9,144 nt of DNA from an archaeon. GTDB taxonomy: Archaea > Aenigmatarchaeota > Aenigmatarchaeia > GW2011-AR5 > GCA-2688965. Position 1 is the stretch's first letter; each line of letters starts with the position of its first letter. A program made the translations under genes and the position numbers. The DNA lies in contig NZEE01000094.1 of NCBI GenBank assembly GCA_002688965.1, positions 1 to 9,144 of the forward strand. The letters are read 5' to 3'. Positions 1-7,224 of this stretch are shown here, piece by piece. The notes beneath the pieces were generated by a model that was given only the letters and a program-made list of their open reading frames with translations, did no database searches and was not told the DNA's origin.

Positions 1-113
1 ATCCTAACAGATTCTTCACCAGAATCCGTTTGCATTGTCAATTCACCCTCTTGACCAGTATAAGCAAGGTTCTGTATTCTAGTACCTCGTTTGACCTTAA
101 AGGTTATTGCCAT
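1..113 (-). CDS. Tail-fibre / tropism-determinant-like protein, N-terminal fragment
   Basis: Only the first 37 codons are present; the frame is open to the left edge. The peptide begins MAITFKVKRGTRIQNLAYTG and continues with QEGELTMQTD. The pattern of K-R-G-T, then N-L-A-Y-T-G, then G-E-L-T with a T-D shortly after matches the short N-terminal module found on many phage tail fibres and named after the Bordetella phage major tropism determinant (Mtd_N-like). In that family the module lies at the virion-proximal end and is followed by repeat or receptor-binding domains, which here lie outside the window. The start is the ATG at 111-113, eight bases after AGGAG. The gene is the last of the run seen here and directly follows the sugar epimerase. 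Seen: the motif, the start and the ribosome site. Inferred: a receptor-binding or fibre role. Without the rest of the gene, a baseplate or capsid decoration protein with the same module is also possible. Confidence 0.7.
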   Translation of the reverse strand, partial: MAITFKVKRGTRIQNLAYTGQEGELTMQTDSGEESVR

Positions 114-119
114 TTACTT

Positions 120-126
120 CTCTCCT
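120..126 (-). promoter_or_regulatory. Ribosome binding site of the Mtd_N-like gene
   Basis: The minus strand reads AGGAGAG, with eight bases between AGGAG and the ATG at 111-113. The TAG stop of the epimerase (125-127) supplies the first A and G of this site, so termination and reinitiation may be coupled. It is a near-perfect Shine-Dalgarno and settles the start of the partial gene. Confidence 0.8.
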
Positions 127-919
127 AAATTATATTTTTCTTAGATGACCATCCCAAAACATGTTTTGCCTTAGAAACATTCAAAAAAATTCTATCTACT
201 TCGTTTTTTCTTTTTTTAAAATCATATCTTGGTACTGAACCAAATTTTTCTACCAATTGATTTAAAGAAACCTCTTTACCACTTCCTATATTTATGATTT
301 CCCCTACCCCTCTATTCAATGCTAAAACATTTGCTTCCACCACATCATCTACGTGTACATAATCTCTGGTACTAGTACCATCACCAAATATAACTGGTTC
401 TGGATTATCTCTCAAAACAGCATATATTCCTTTTGTAGTATTTTCGCTCCAGACATTTGAATATCTAAGAGTAATATATGGTATACCAGACATTGCTAAA
501 TATTTCTCGGCAACTAATTTGCTCAAACCATAAGGTGATAAAGGATTTTCTGGATATTCTTCTGATACAGGCAAATCTTTTTCTAATGGATCGCCATACA
601 TTGCACCACCCGTAGAAGCAAAAATAAAATTTTTAACTTTATAGGTTTTAGCAAGTTTAATCATCTTAAACATTCCAAAAATATTTTTCTTAGCATCTTC
701 TTCTGGATTTTCTACTGATTTTCTAACATCTGTTTGAGCTGCATGGTGATTGATGACATCAATACCACCATTTCCAGTTACTAATAACCTCAAATCTCCA
801 TCATAATAGTTACTAAATATATTTCGATCTAACGTCCAAACATTATGCCCCAATTCTTCATAACGATTTACAATATGACTGCCAATAAAACCCATATGTC
901 CTGTAACTAATATATTCAT
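125..919 (-). CDS. GalE-like NAD-dependent sugar-nucleotide epimerase/dehydratase (extended SDR family), compact
   Basis: This 264-residue protein is an extended short-chain dehydrogenase/reductase of the UDP-glucose 4-epimerase / dTDP-glucose dehydratase group. The N-terminal Rossmann motif is G7-H-M-G10-F-I-G13, with D31 placed to bind the cofactor ribose. HHAAQTDVRKSVENP (58-72) is the classic GalE-type stretch. S102/T103 and Y130-G-L-S-K134 give the catalytic Ser/Thr, Tyr and Lys. GDGTSTRDYVHVDDVVEA (179-196) is the substrate-domain hallmark. These enzymes act on nucleotide sugars in the cytoplasm using bound NAD. At 264 residues it is shorter than the usual 300-340: the part between the first Rossmann strands and residue 58 is short, and it stops right after the late G-W motif (256-257), lacking the usual terminal helix. 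The common N-V-Y-G segment reads NVWS (155-158). The start is the only good ATG, seven bases after AGGTGG. It lies between two virion-protein genes. The fold is secure. Substrate and activity are not: it could be an epimerase, dehydratase or reductase. Confidence 0.88.
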   Translation of the reverse strand: MNILVTGHMGFIGSHIVNRYEELGHNVWTLDRNIFSNYYDGDLRLLVTGNGGIDVINHHAAQTDVRKSVENPEEDAKKNIFGMFKMIKLAKTYKVKNFIFASTGGAMYGDPLEKDLPVSEEYPENPLSPYGLSKLVAEKYLAMSGIPYITLRYSNVWSENTTKGIYAVLRDNPEPVIFGDGTSTRDYVHVDDVVEANVLALNRGVGEIINIGSGKEVSLNQLVEKFGSVPRYDFKKRKNEVDRIFLNVSKAKHVLGWSSKKNII

Positions 920-926
920 GATATAT

Positions 927-932
927 CCACCT
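927..932 (-). promoter_or_regulatory. Ribosome binding site of the epimerase gene
   Basis: The minus strand reads AGGTGG, preceded by a run of A residues and followed by seven bases before the ATG at 917-919. It lies in the 19-base gap after the TAG stop (939-941) of the giant structural gene. The core differs from perfect AGGAGG at one base. Of the four junctions, this is the only one where the upstream stop does not touch the ribosome site. Confidence 0.75.
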
Positions 933-938
933 TTTTTT

Positions 939-3900
939 CTATATTCTACGTCCTGTTAAAACAACAACTGCCGTGATATTTTTAAGAGCTGCTGTTCCAT
1001 CTCCCTTAAATCGAACCGTACATCCTGTATTATTTGTAGCATTTAACGGAGTTACTTTACCATCGCTTCCTCGTTTAATCTCAACTCCACCATTGCTAAT
1101 TTGTTCATGACCACCACCACTAGTCAATTTTATTTCTGTTATAAAAACAGTTGCTTCTTCAATTACAAAATCAGTCGCAATTGTCTCTATTCTTGCTGCA
1201 TTATCATCAAAATCCGAATTCCCCAAACTAGTTCTCGATACAATCGTAGTTTTAGTCTGCATCGGTTTCAACGAATCATCTTTATAATTTGGTATGACCC
1301 TCAAATTCTTAATTCTAGGTGGCATAGCATAATTACTTGCCGTCATGTTAATTTTCAAACCAAGTACTGAGAAATCTGACAGATCATCTATGCTATAAAC
1401 CAATTTCTTGAATTCGGGAAAATCAGCATCAAAAGTTGTGCCTACCTGAGTTAATTGTGTCCATGATACCGCTTCTTTGGTTACAACATCACCAGAAGAA
1501 TGTGCTAATGTCAATGTTTGATTATATCCTCTGGTCACAGTACCCCCACTAACTATTTTAATTGTTGCAGTAGTTGCACTACCATCAAGAATATTTAAAA
1601 TATCATTTGTTTTATAACCAGAACCAGCAGAAGCAATAGTTGGAGTTCCCGATATCTGATTATTTGCAACATTAACAAGTACTGTCGCACCTGTTCCACT
1701 ACCACCACTAGTAGATAAGGTTCGACCAGTACCATTAGTATAACTTGCTCCAACATCTGTAACTTCACTGACACTTACAGCAACACCACTACTAGTTACC
1801 AACATTTGTTCTTCACCAATTGACAATACATCATTCACATTAAACAATATACTGGTTGAAAACGGAATATTAGTTGTACTAGTAGTTATATTTGCCTGTA
1901 ATGTATCAGTAAACTCTGAATCAAAAGTTGTTTGAGAAGATGATTCCATCGTCTTAACCCAAACACTAACTAAATTTCCTTGTGATAACATAGCATCAAA
2001 TACAACATAAACTGAATTAGCACTTTCACCCAATTCCAATTTTCTACTAATATAATTAGCAGATCCAATAGAATTGGTAACAGTTAGAGATTTTGCCGAA
2101 CCCATATCCAATACAGGTGACAATCTATCATTACTTGCATCACCTGACATTGTTAATTGCAATACGGCATTTGCTGGCAAATATCTTGATTGTGTATAAG
2201 GTATATTAGTATTAACATCAACACTATCTGTTGTGGTTAATGCAAAATCATCAGATTCTTCCCACGTTAAAGTAGTACCATCTGGCACAAATTGCTTGGC
2301 ATTATACCTAATTAGATCTACTCGCCTCTTAGTACTAGATACAGTAACTGTATCCTCTCCACCTGCATAACCAGAACCACCTAATGTAACAAGATTTTCA
2401 CCTCCCAAAGAGTAACTATCTGCGGTTAATCCTGTTGACATAATAGTATGAGAATCTACTGTGACACCTCTTGCTACAATGCTCAGTTGACCACCAGTGC
2501 CACCAGCAACTGCCACTACATCTCCTGTCTCATATCCATATCCACCAAAAATAACGCTCGGTGTACCAGTTATAGCACCGCCACTAGTTGTTGACACACT
2601 CACTCGTAAACCAGTACCACTACCAGTAACATTAGTCGTAGCAACACCTATACCTGCTCCAGTATCACTATATCCAGATCCACTATTGCCATTCCAAATG
2701 GAAACTGATCGAGAAGCACCCAAATGTAAACCTTTCATTCTTTTAACCGTATGCACACCATCAGATGCCACCACCACAAAAGCACCAGAAGAAGAACCTC
2801 TAATAGTGTCACCAACATCAAAAGTACCCGATTCTGTAGCAATAGACATTGTTTTCTTAACATTATCTTGTGTTATTAATCGACCATAAGGAACACCATA
2901 AACATCTTTTCCCGACAACACACTAGCAGAATTATAAACAACTTCACCCCCAGTAAAAGTAAGATTGCCCGTGACGAATAAATCATGTTCAGTACGACCT
3001 TTTATTCCATCAAATTGTACCGTTTCACCTGCCTTAAATCCATGCCCTTCATGATCTACAATAAGAGTGACATCAGCATTGTCACTCCATAATTTTGTCC
3101 TAATAGGATTGGGATTCAATAAAGTATTTCCATAATTAGATCCTATAATTGCATCATCTGCCGTTGCTGTAAATTTAGCACGATGTAAAGAAAATCTCAA
3201 AATTTCATCTGCAATTTTATGCGTACCAATAAATAAATTCCCTACACCAGTTCCTTTTGAACCCTTTTGCTGTTCAACCTTTAATGTCTGAACTTTATAA
3301 TCAACTGATGGTGTTACTATACCAATAGCATATTTTCCTCGTTGCAAATAAATCGTTTCATCAAAAGTGAATGTAACTTCTGTACCCGTAGATACAGCAG
3401 CCATATCTGCTGGTGTCTTGGAAACAATACTGTAAGGCAAAACTTTATTGCTTGGTTTTCCATTTTCCATCTTACGCAATTGTATTGTAACCGCACGATC
3501 AAACAAATCCTCTGCCGAAAAATATAAATCTAATTTAGTTACACAACATTCATCAAATATCTCAAATTCTTGGAACATAGTTTCATTGGTCTGTTCATCC
3601 CATGATAAATCATATGGTTTGGTTAAATATCCATCATCATCAAATAACCCAACTGCATGATAGTAACCTTCTGCATAATTTCCATTTCCACTAATAACAA
3701 TTTTTTTGCTACCAGTTGTAAATTTTGAAGAACCAACTGATTCATCCACATTCGGAATAATATACGTTTTAGAAAATGTTCCATTATTATCTGTGTATAA
3801 AGAACTTGCTGGTGTCAAACTTGCACTGATTTCTATTCCATCAAATTTAACAGATGTAATTGCACAATTTGGTTTTAGCCCATAAGCATTAATAGTGATA

Positions 3901-6900
3901 GTTTTGCTTTCAATATAAGGTGTGTAATTCCCTTCTACCTTTTTATCATTGATTTCCTTCCCCACTACATTATAGTAATTTGGTGATTTATCCAATTCAT
4001 TATATGCCATATCGAGTTTTGGATCAGCAATATGACTATCTTTGACTCCGTACCATTCAGTTTCCCATTCGTTCCAAATTGTTCCTTGTGCATTAAATCC
4101 CTTTTCTATATATGGAATACTATCAAAATCACCTGTTCTATTTTTAATCATTGGTCTGGATTTAGTTGACTTAAAGGAATTCCACTCCTTAATATAAACA
4201 ACCCCATTATACGTAATTGCATCAGTATTTCTCAAAGTCCTCTCTGCATTATAATCTAAATTCTGAATTTCGGCAACAGTACTAGCATAAGGCAAAGTTA
4301 CTACATTTGTTAAATCTGATCCAGCTTCACCAACTGTTAATGTAGTCTGAAGCGCAGACAATGTATGATTAACTCTTGAAATAGAAAGAAACGGTAGAGA
4401 TTCTACTGTATATTTTGCTCTCATTTCACCTCGTTGCATATCAATAGCAGCAGAATATTCTTTATCTGCCACATTAGCAAACCCATGCCCCACAAATGGG
4501 TCACTAAACGTATTTCTACGAACTCGACCCACATCTAATTGATAATCCTTTGTTGATTGTTCCAAACTAGAAATGGCATCAAAATCTGTATCTCGTTGAC
4601 CATCATCAAACAATGGTTTGACCATAACATCATGTAAATCATAAGTATAAGGTAGTAATTTTACATTATATAATGGTATACCATCACTTGGATTATCTGG
4701 TATAGATGGATTAGTACTGGCAACACCAGATTTAACTCCTAATAAACCATCCGAACTTAAATATATCTTATCAATTCTACCTAAATATTGAACTATTCCC
4801 GTCACACTTATAGTTGTTTTGTCGGGTACAAACATTCCCCTTGCACCAGAACCATTAAAAGCACCATTATCAGTACTACTATTCCTTGTAGGTCTTAAAT
4901 CAATGCATTCATTTAATCTGAATTTTTTGCCCGAAACCAAACTGGTAAAAATTGGAATATCAGAAAGATTGTATGTAGTACTACCATTAGAATTACTTAC
5001 AAACGATACATTTCCATAAGTACCATTATTTTGTGTAAAAGTAGATCCTATAGGATATGATTGTGCATCTACATAGATACCAGCACCAGCTGGATAATGC
5101 CAATATATAACCGTAATACGTCCAGACGGAAATGGTTGATTTGTTTTCAGATTAATTGATGCAAAATCAATATAATCATCCCTCTGTCCAGTATCTAACG
5201 TATACCTATCGGTGATATCAGTACTGGCAGTAGTCGCAACTGTGCCAAAATTAGCAGACATATAAACTTTCCAACTATAAGGATGTGCATTAGTTTTTGT
5301 AAGAGGTATAATAGTTTTTTCAACACTTGCCTTTGTAGTAAAGGGATCATATTGTGCTTCTGGTGTTCTAGTTGATCTTGTAGCAGAATCAGTAGAAACA
5401 GTTGCTATAACTATATAATTTGCATCTGCTGGCTTAAATTTTCCAGAAGATACTATAGTCAAGGTACTTCCACTAGCCGTTATAGTAAGATCACTAGAAG
5501 AAAATGCCACATACGGCCCTCCACTAATAGTATCATCTCGACCATAAACTATAACACTACTCGTATCCACAAAAGTCTGACTTGATGGTGATAACGTAAT
5601 TGTATTTGCATTTGTAGCAGTTTGTGCAAATGTTCTTCTAATTTTAGAAATTGAAACCGTACCATCTACCCGTGAGATTCCCTTGTATGGCATTTCGTGA
5701 AGTAATGCATTTTTATTAGTCTCTCTCAAAGTACTTGGCGTAACATCTTCTCCATGTACAGATACAGATGTAGAACTTCGTTCAGTTTTCAAATCACAAA
5801 ATTTAGTATTTACCGTATAATTACCACCAGATGTCCATCGGTGCAACTCAGAAGCTTCTGATATTGTTTTACCAGAATCCATTTGAATATCAAATAAATA
5901 AATCCTAAAATCTGTACCTTCTCTTTCTACACTTCTAATCCTTGCCTTTCCAATAAAAACATCAGTAGTACCAGTAGTCGATGCAAAAAATACCAATGGA
6001 TACATATCCCCACTTTCTGGTGCAAAATTTAATACTGTTAATGAATTATTATTAAGAAGTTGATTTAAATTCCCATCTGTCACTACATAATTTCCGAGTT
6101 CCGCACCAGAATTTATAATCGTGGTGCTTTTAGTCACAGATGTTCTAGGTTTATCTATTGCTAGATATGTCTTTTCTTTTAATCGAACTTCCTTGCCATT
6201 AATGTTTCCAACACCAGCAGAAACACCAAAGGAAATTTTATCTGCACTACCACCAGAATCCGTACCAGCAATACCATTGACATCTGTCAATGTAGATAAA
6301 TTTTCTCGTAATTCATAATCCAAACCACTAACAACTATGCTTCCTTTACTATCACTGGTAGATTTTTTCTTATTAACAACTCCATCAACCACTTCACAAA
6401 TTTCAACAAAATTCTCAGTCGAACTAACAGTCAAACTTCTTTTTGACAAAGTTAATAATATCTTATGTCTATCAGCGCCAGGTGCTTGATAGTTATTGGA
6501 TGTAACAGAATTGTCATTTAATGTAACATCATCTGATGATGTAGCAATAGTTTCCGATACATCAAAACCAATCTTATAAGACGGTGTAATACCGAATTTA
6601 TCAAGAATAATAGTTTGGTTAGATACATAAGTTGCATAACCATTAACATAGTAAATACCTGATTCTATTTGTGCAATTGAACCTGTGCCAACATGAGATG
6701 TTGGTGTGGTATAGGTAGAAATCAATCCTATTGTTTTCCACGCAGTAGTAGAAACAGTTGTTCCATTGTCTGTAATCTCATATAGATTATCACCAGTTAC
6801 AAAAGTACTTGCACTCGTTAAATTATCCAAATATGCCACATAAACAGTCAAAGATTCTAAAGATGCTAAATTTTTGGGTGCAACAGCAATAATTTTTGCC

Positions 6901-7211
6901 GTAACTCCGCCTAAACTGGTTTGGTTAGTAATTACTTTGCCAACAATGCTCTCAGCAGTTTCATTAGCAGTCAGATCACTGCTCAATGATAAATATGCAA
7001 TATCTGTATAAATATTTAATTGTCCAGAAGAAATTGACTCACCATTCTCATATCCAGAATTTTTCTGAATCTGATCTTGCAAAGTCGTCTGTAATTGCGT
7101 CAATTCTCTTGCTTGAACTGCAAAATTAGGCTTAAACAGAACACGATGATACCCCTTCGTTTCATCAAAATCATCGTAGTATGGTTGTATATTATAATCT
7201 TTTGTTGGCAT
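939..7211 (-). CDS. Giant DUF4815-type virion structural protein (probable baseplate/tail-fibre protein)
   Basis: This 2,090-residue protein carries the marks of the DUF4815 family found in marine T4-like myoviruses. Residues 11-41 contain YYDDFDETKGYHRVLFKPNF and then A-V-Q-A-R-E-L-T-Q-L-Q. Around 185-255 come G-I-Y-Y-V-N-G-Y, I-I-L-D, P-S-Y-K-I-G-F, D-N-S and APGADRHKI. ECIDLRPTRN lies near 760-770, YLGRIDKIYL near 807, and SDPFVGHGFANVADKEYSAA near 890-910. Residues about 1085-1190 hold TPYIESKTITINAYGLKP and K-F-T-T-G-S-K-K, and about 1218-1309 resemble a jelly-roll-like module (DLYFSAEDLFDRAVTIQLR). The final third is rich in Gly, Ser and Thr, with two copies of a roughly 75-residue repeat and several GSGY motifs. 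No signal peptide, membrane segment or enzyme motif was seen. The start is the ATG eight bases after AAGGG. It directly follows the gp8-like gene, in the place where T4 has genes 9-12. A structural role is well supported; the exact location (wedge periphery, fibre or fibre adaptor) is inferred. The family's biochemical function is not established. Confidence 0.88.
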   Translation of the reverse strand: MPTKDYNIQPYYDDFDETKGYHRVLFKPNFAVQARELTQLQTTLQDQIQKNSGYENGESISSGQLNIYTDIAYLSLSSDLTANETAESIVGKVITNQTSLGGVTAKIIAVAPKNLASLESLTVYVAYLDNLTSASTFVTGDNLYEITDNGTTVSTTAWKTIGLISTYTTPTSHVGTGSIAQIESGIYYVNGYATYVSNQTIILDKFGITPSYKIGFDVSETIATSSDDVTLNDNSVTSNNYQAPGADRHKILLTLSKRSLTVSSTENFVEICEVVDGVVNKKKSTSDSKGSIVVSGLDYELRENLSTLTDVNGIAGTDSGGSADKISFGVSAGVGNINGKEVRLKEKTYLAIDKPRTSVTKSTTIINSGAELGNYVVTDGNLNQLLNNNSLTVLNFAPESGDMYPLVFFASTTGTTDVFIGKARIRSVEREGTDFRIYLFDIQMDSGKTISEASELHRWTSGGNYTVNTKFCDLKTERSSTSVSVHGEDVTPSTLRETNKNALLHEMPYKGISRVDGTVSISKIRRTFAQTATNANTITLSPSSQTFVDTSSVIVYGRDDTISGGPYVAFSSSDLTITASGSTLTIVSSGKFKPADANYIVIATVSTDSATRSTRTPEAQYDPFTTKASVEKTIIPLTKTNAHPYSWKVYMSANFGTVATTASTDITDRYTLDTGQRDDYIDFASINLKTNQPFPSGRITVIYWHYPAGAGIYVDAQSYPIGSTFTQNNGTYGNVSFVSNSNGSTTYNLSDIPIFTSLVSGKKFRLNECIDLRPTRNSSTDNGAFNGSGARGMFVPDKTTISVTGIVQYLGRIDKIYLSSDGLLGVKSGVASTNPSIPDNPSDGIPLYNVKLLPYTYDLHDVMVKPLFDDGQRDTDFDAISSLEQSTKDYQLDVGRVRRNTFSDPFVGHGFANVADKEYSAAIDMQRGEMRAKYTVESLPFLSISRVNHTLSALQTTLTVGEAGSDLTNVVTLPYASTVAEIQNLDYNAERTLRNTDAITYNGVVYIKEWNSFKSTKSRPMIKNRTGDFDSIPYIEKGFNAQGTIWNEWETEWYGVKDSHIADPKLDMAYNELDKSPNYYNVVGKEINDKKVEGNYTPYIESKTITINAYGLKPNCAITSVKFDGIEISASLTPASSLYTDNNGTFSKTYIIPNVDESVGSSKFTTGSKKIVISGNGNYAEGYYHAVGLFDDDGYLTKPYDLSWDEQTNETMFQEFEIFDECCVTKLDLYFSAEDLFDRAVTIQLRKMENGKPSNKVLPYSIVSKTPADMAAVSTGTEVTFTFDETIYLQRGKYAIGIVTPSVDYKVQTLKVEQQKGSKGTGVGNLFIGTHKIADEILRFSLHRAKFTATADDAIIGSNYGNTLLNPNPIRTKLWSDNADVTLIVDHEGHGFKAGETVQFDGIKGRTEHDLFVTGNLTFTGGEVVYNSASVLSGKDVYGVPYGRLITQDNVKKTMSIATESGTFDVGDTIRGSSSGAFVVVASDGVHTVKRMKGLHLGASRSVSIWNGNSGSGYSDTGAGIGVATTNVTGSGTGLRVSVSTTSGGAITGTPSVIFGGYGYETGDVVAVAGGTGGQLSIVARGVTVDSHTIMSTGLTADSYSLGGENLVTLGGSGYAGGEDTVTVSSTKRRVDLIRYNAKQFVPDGTTLTWEESDDFALTTTDSVDVNTNIPYTQSRYLPANAVLQLTMSGDASNDRLSPVLDMGSAKSLTVTNSIGSANYISRKLELGESANSVYVVFDAMLSQGNLVSVWVKTMESSSQTTFDSEFTDTLQANITTSTTNIPFSTSILFNVNDVLSIGEEQMLVTSSGVAVSVSEVTDVGASYTNGTGRTLSTSGGSGTGATVLVNVANNQISGTPTIASAGSGYKTNDILNILDGSATTATIKIVSGGTVTRGYNQTLTLAHSSGDVVTKEAVSWTQLTQVGTTFDADFPEFKKLVYSIDDLSDFSVLGLKINMTASNYAMPPRIKNLRVIPNYKDDSLKPMQTKTTIVSRTSLGNSDFDDNAARIETIATDFVIEEATVFITEIKLTSGGGHEQISNGGVEIKRGSDGKVTPLNATNNTGCTVRFKGDGTAALKNITAVVVLTGRRI
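1542..1763 (-). repeat. Protein-level repeat, copy 2 (residues 1817-1890 of the giant structural protein)
   Basis: The encoded segment has the layout G-A-S-Y-T-N-G-T-G, then GGSGTGATVLVNV, then QISGTPTIASAGSGYKTNDI, ending I-K-I-V-S-G-G. It lines up along its whole length with copy 1 (residues 1508-1582), sharing G-S-G-T-G, I-x-G-T-P, G-x-G-Y-x-T-x-D and the closing I-V. The resemblance is clear in protein but weak in DNA, so this is an old module duplication rather than a recent direct repeat. Confidence 0.65.
2466..2690 (-). repeat. Protein-level repeat, copy 1 (residues 1508-1582 of the giant structural protein)
   Basis: The encoded segment runs from GNSGSGYSDTGAG through TGSGTGLRVSV and AITGTPSVIFGGYGYETGDV to S-I-V-A-R-G. 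It is the partner of the repeat at residues 1817-1890. A shorter related piece, GGSGYAGGEDTVTVSS, follows near residues 1610-1625. Such Gly-x-Gly-Tyr modules are common in fibres and decorations of marine T4-like phages and are expected to form short beta-rich units (the structure is inferred). Confidence 0.65.
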
Positions 7212-7219
7212 ATCTTATT

Positions 7220-7224
7220 CCCTT
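7220..7224 (-). promoter_or_regulatory. Ribosome binding site of the giant structural gene
   Basis: The minus strand reads AAGGG (then A), eight bases before the ATG at 7209-7211. It begins at the last A of the TAA stop of the gp8-like gene (7224-7226), so the stop codon and ribosome site share a base in a 12-base gap. It supports the chosen start. Confidence 0.7.

Noticed and set aside
920..938. Possible promoter or terminator in the widest gap
   Set aside because: Nineteen bases hold only an A-run and the ribosome site. There is no hairpin and no room for promoter boxes.
1101..1370. Plus-strand open frame of 89 codons opposite the end of the giant gene
   Set aside because: Its translation is rich in Phe, Ile, Cys and Ser with no pattern, and it lies within a well-supported coding frame on the other strand. 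It is a chance shadow.
1700..1800. Frequent ACTAGT and CTAG words and ACCACC-like runs
   Set aside because: They follow from repeated Ser, Thr and Gly codons in the minus-strand protein and show no regular spacing, so they are not a site array or tandem repeat.
2497..2889. A 130-codon plus-strand open frame, rich in Pro, Thr and Val
   Set aside because: It is the antisense of the Gly/Ser/Thr-rich part of the giant protein; Gly codons read backwards give Pro. No Shine-Dalgarno or recognisable domain was seen, and the minus-strand frame has strong family motifs on both sides.
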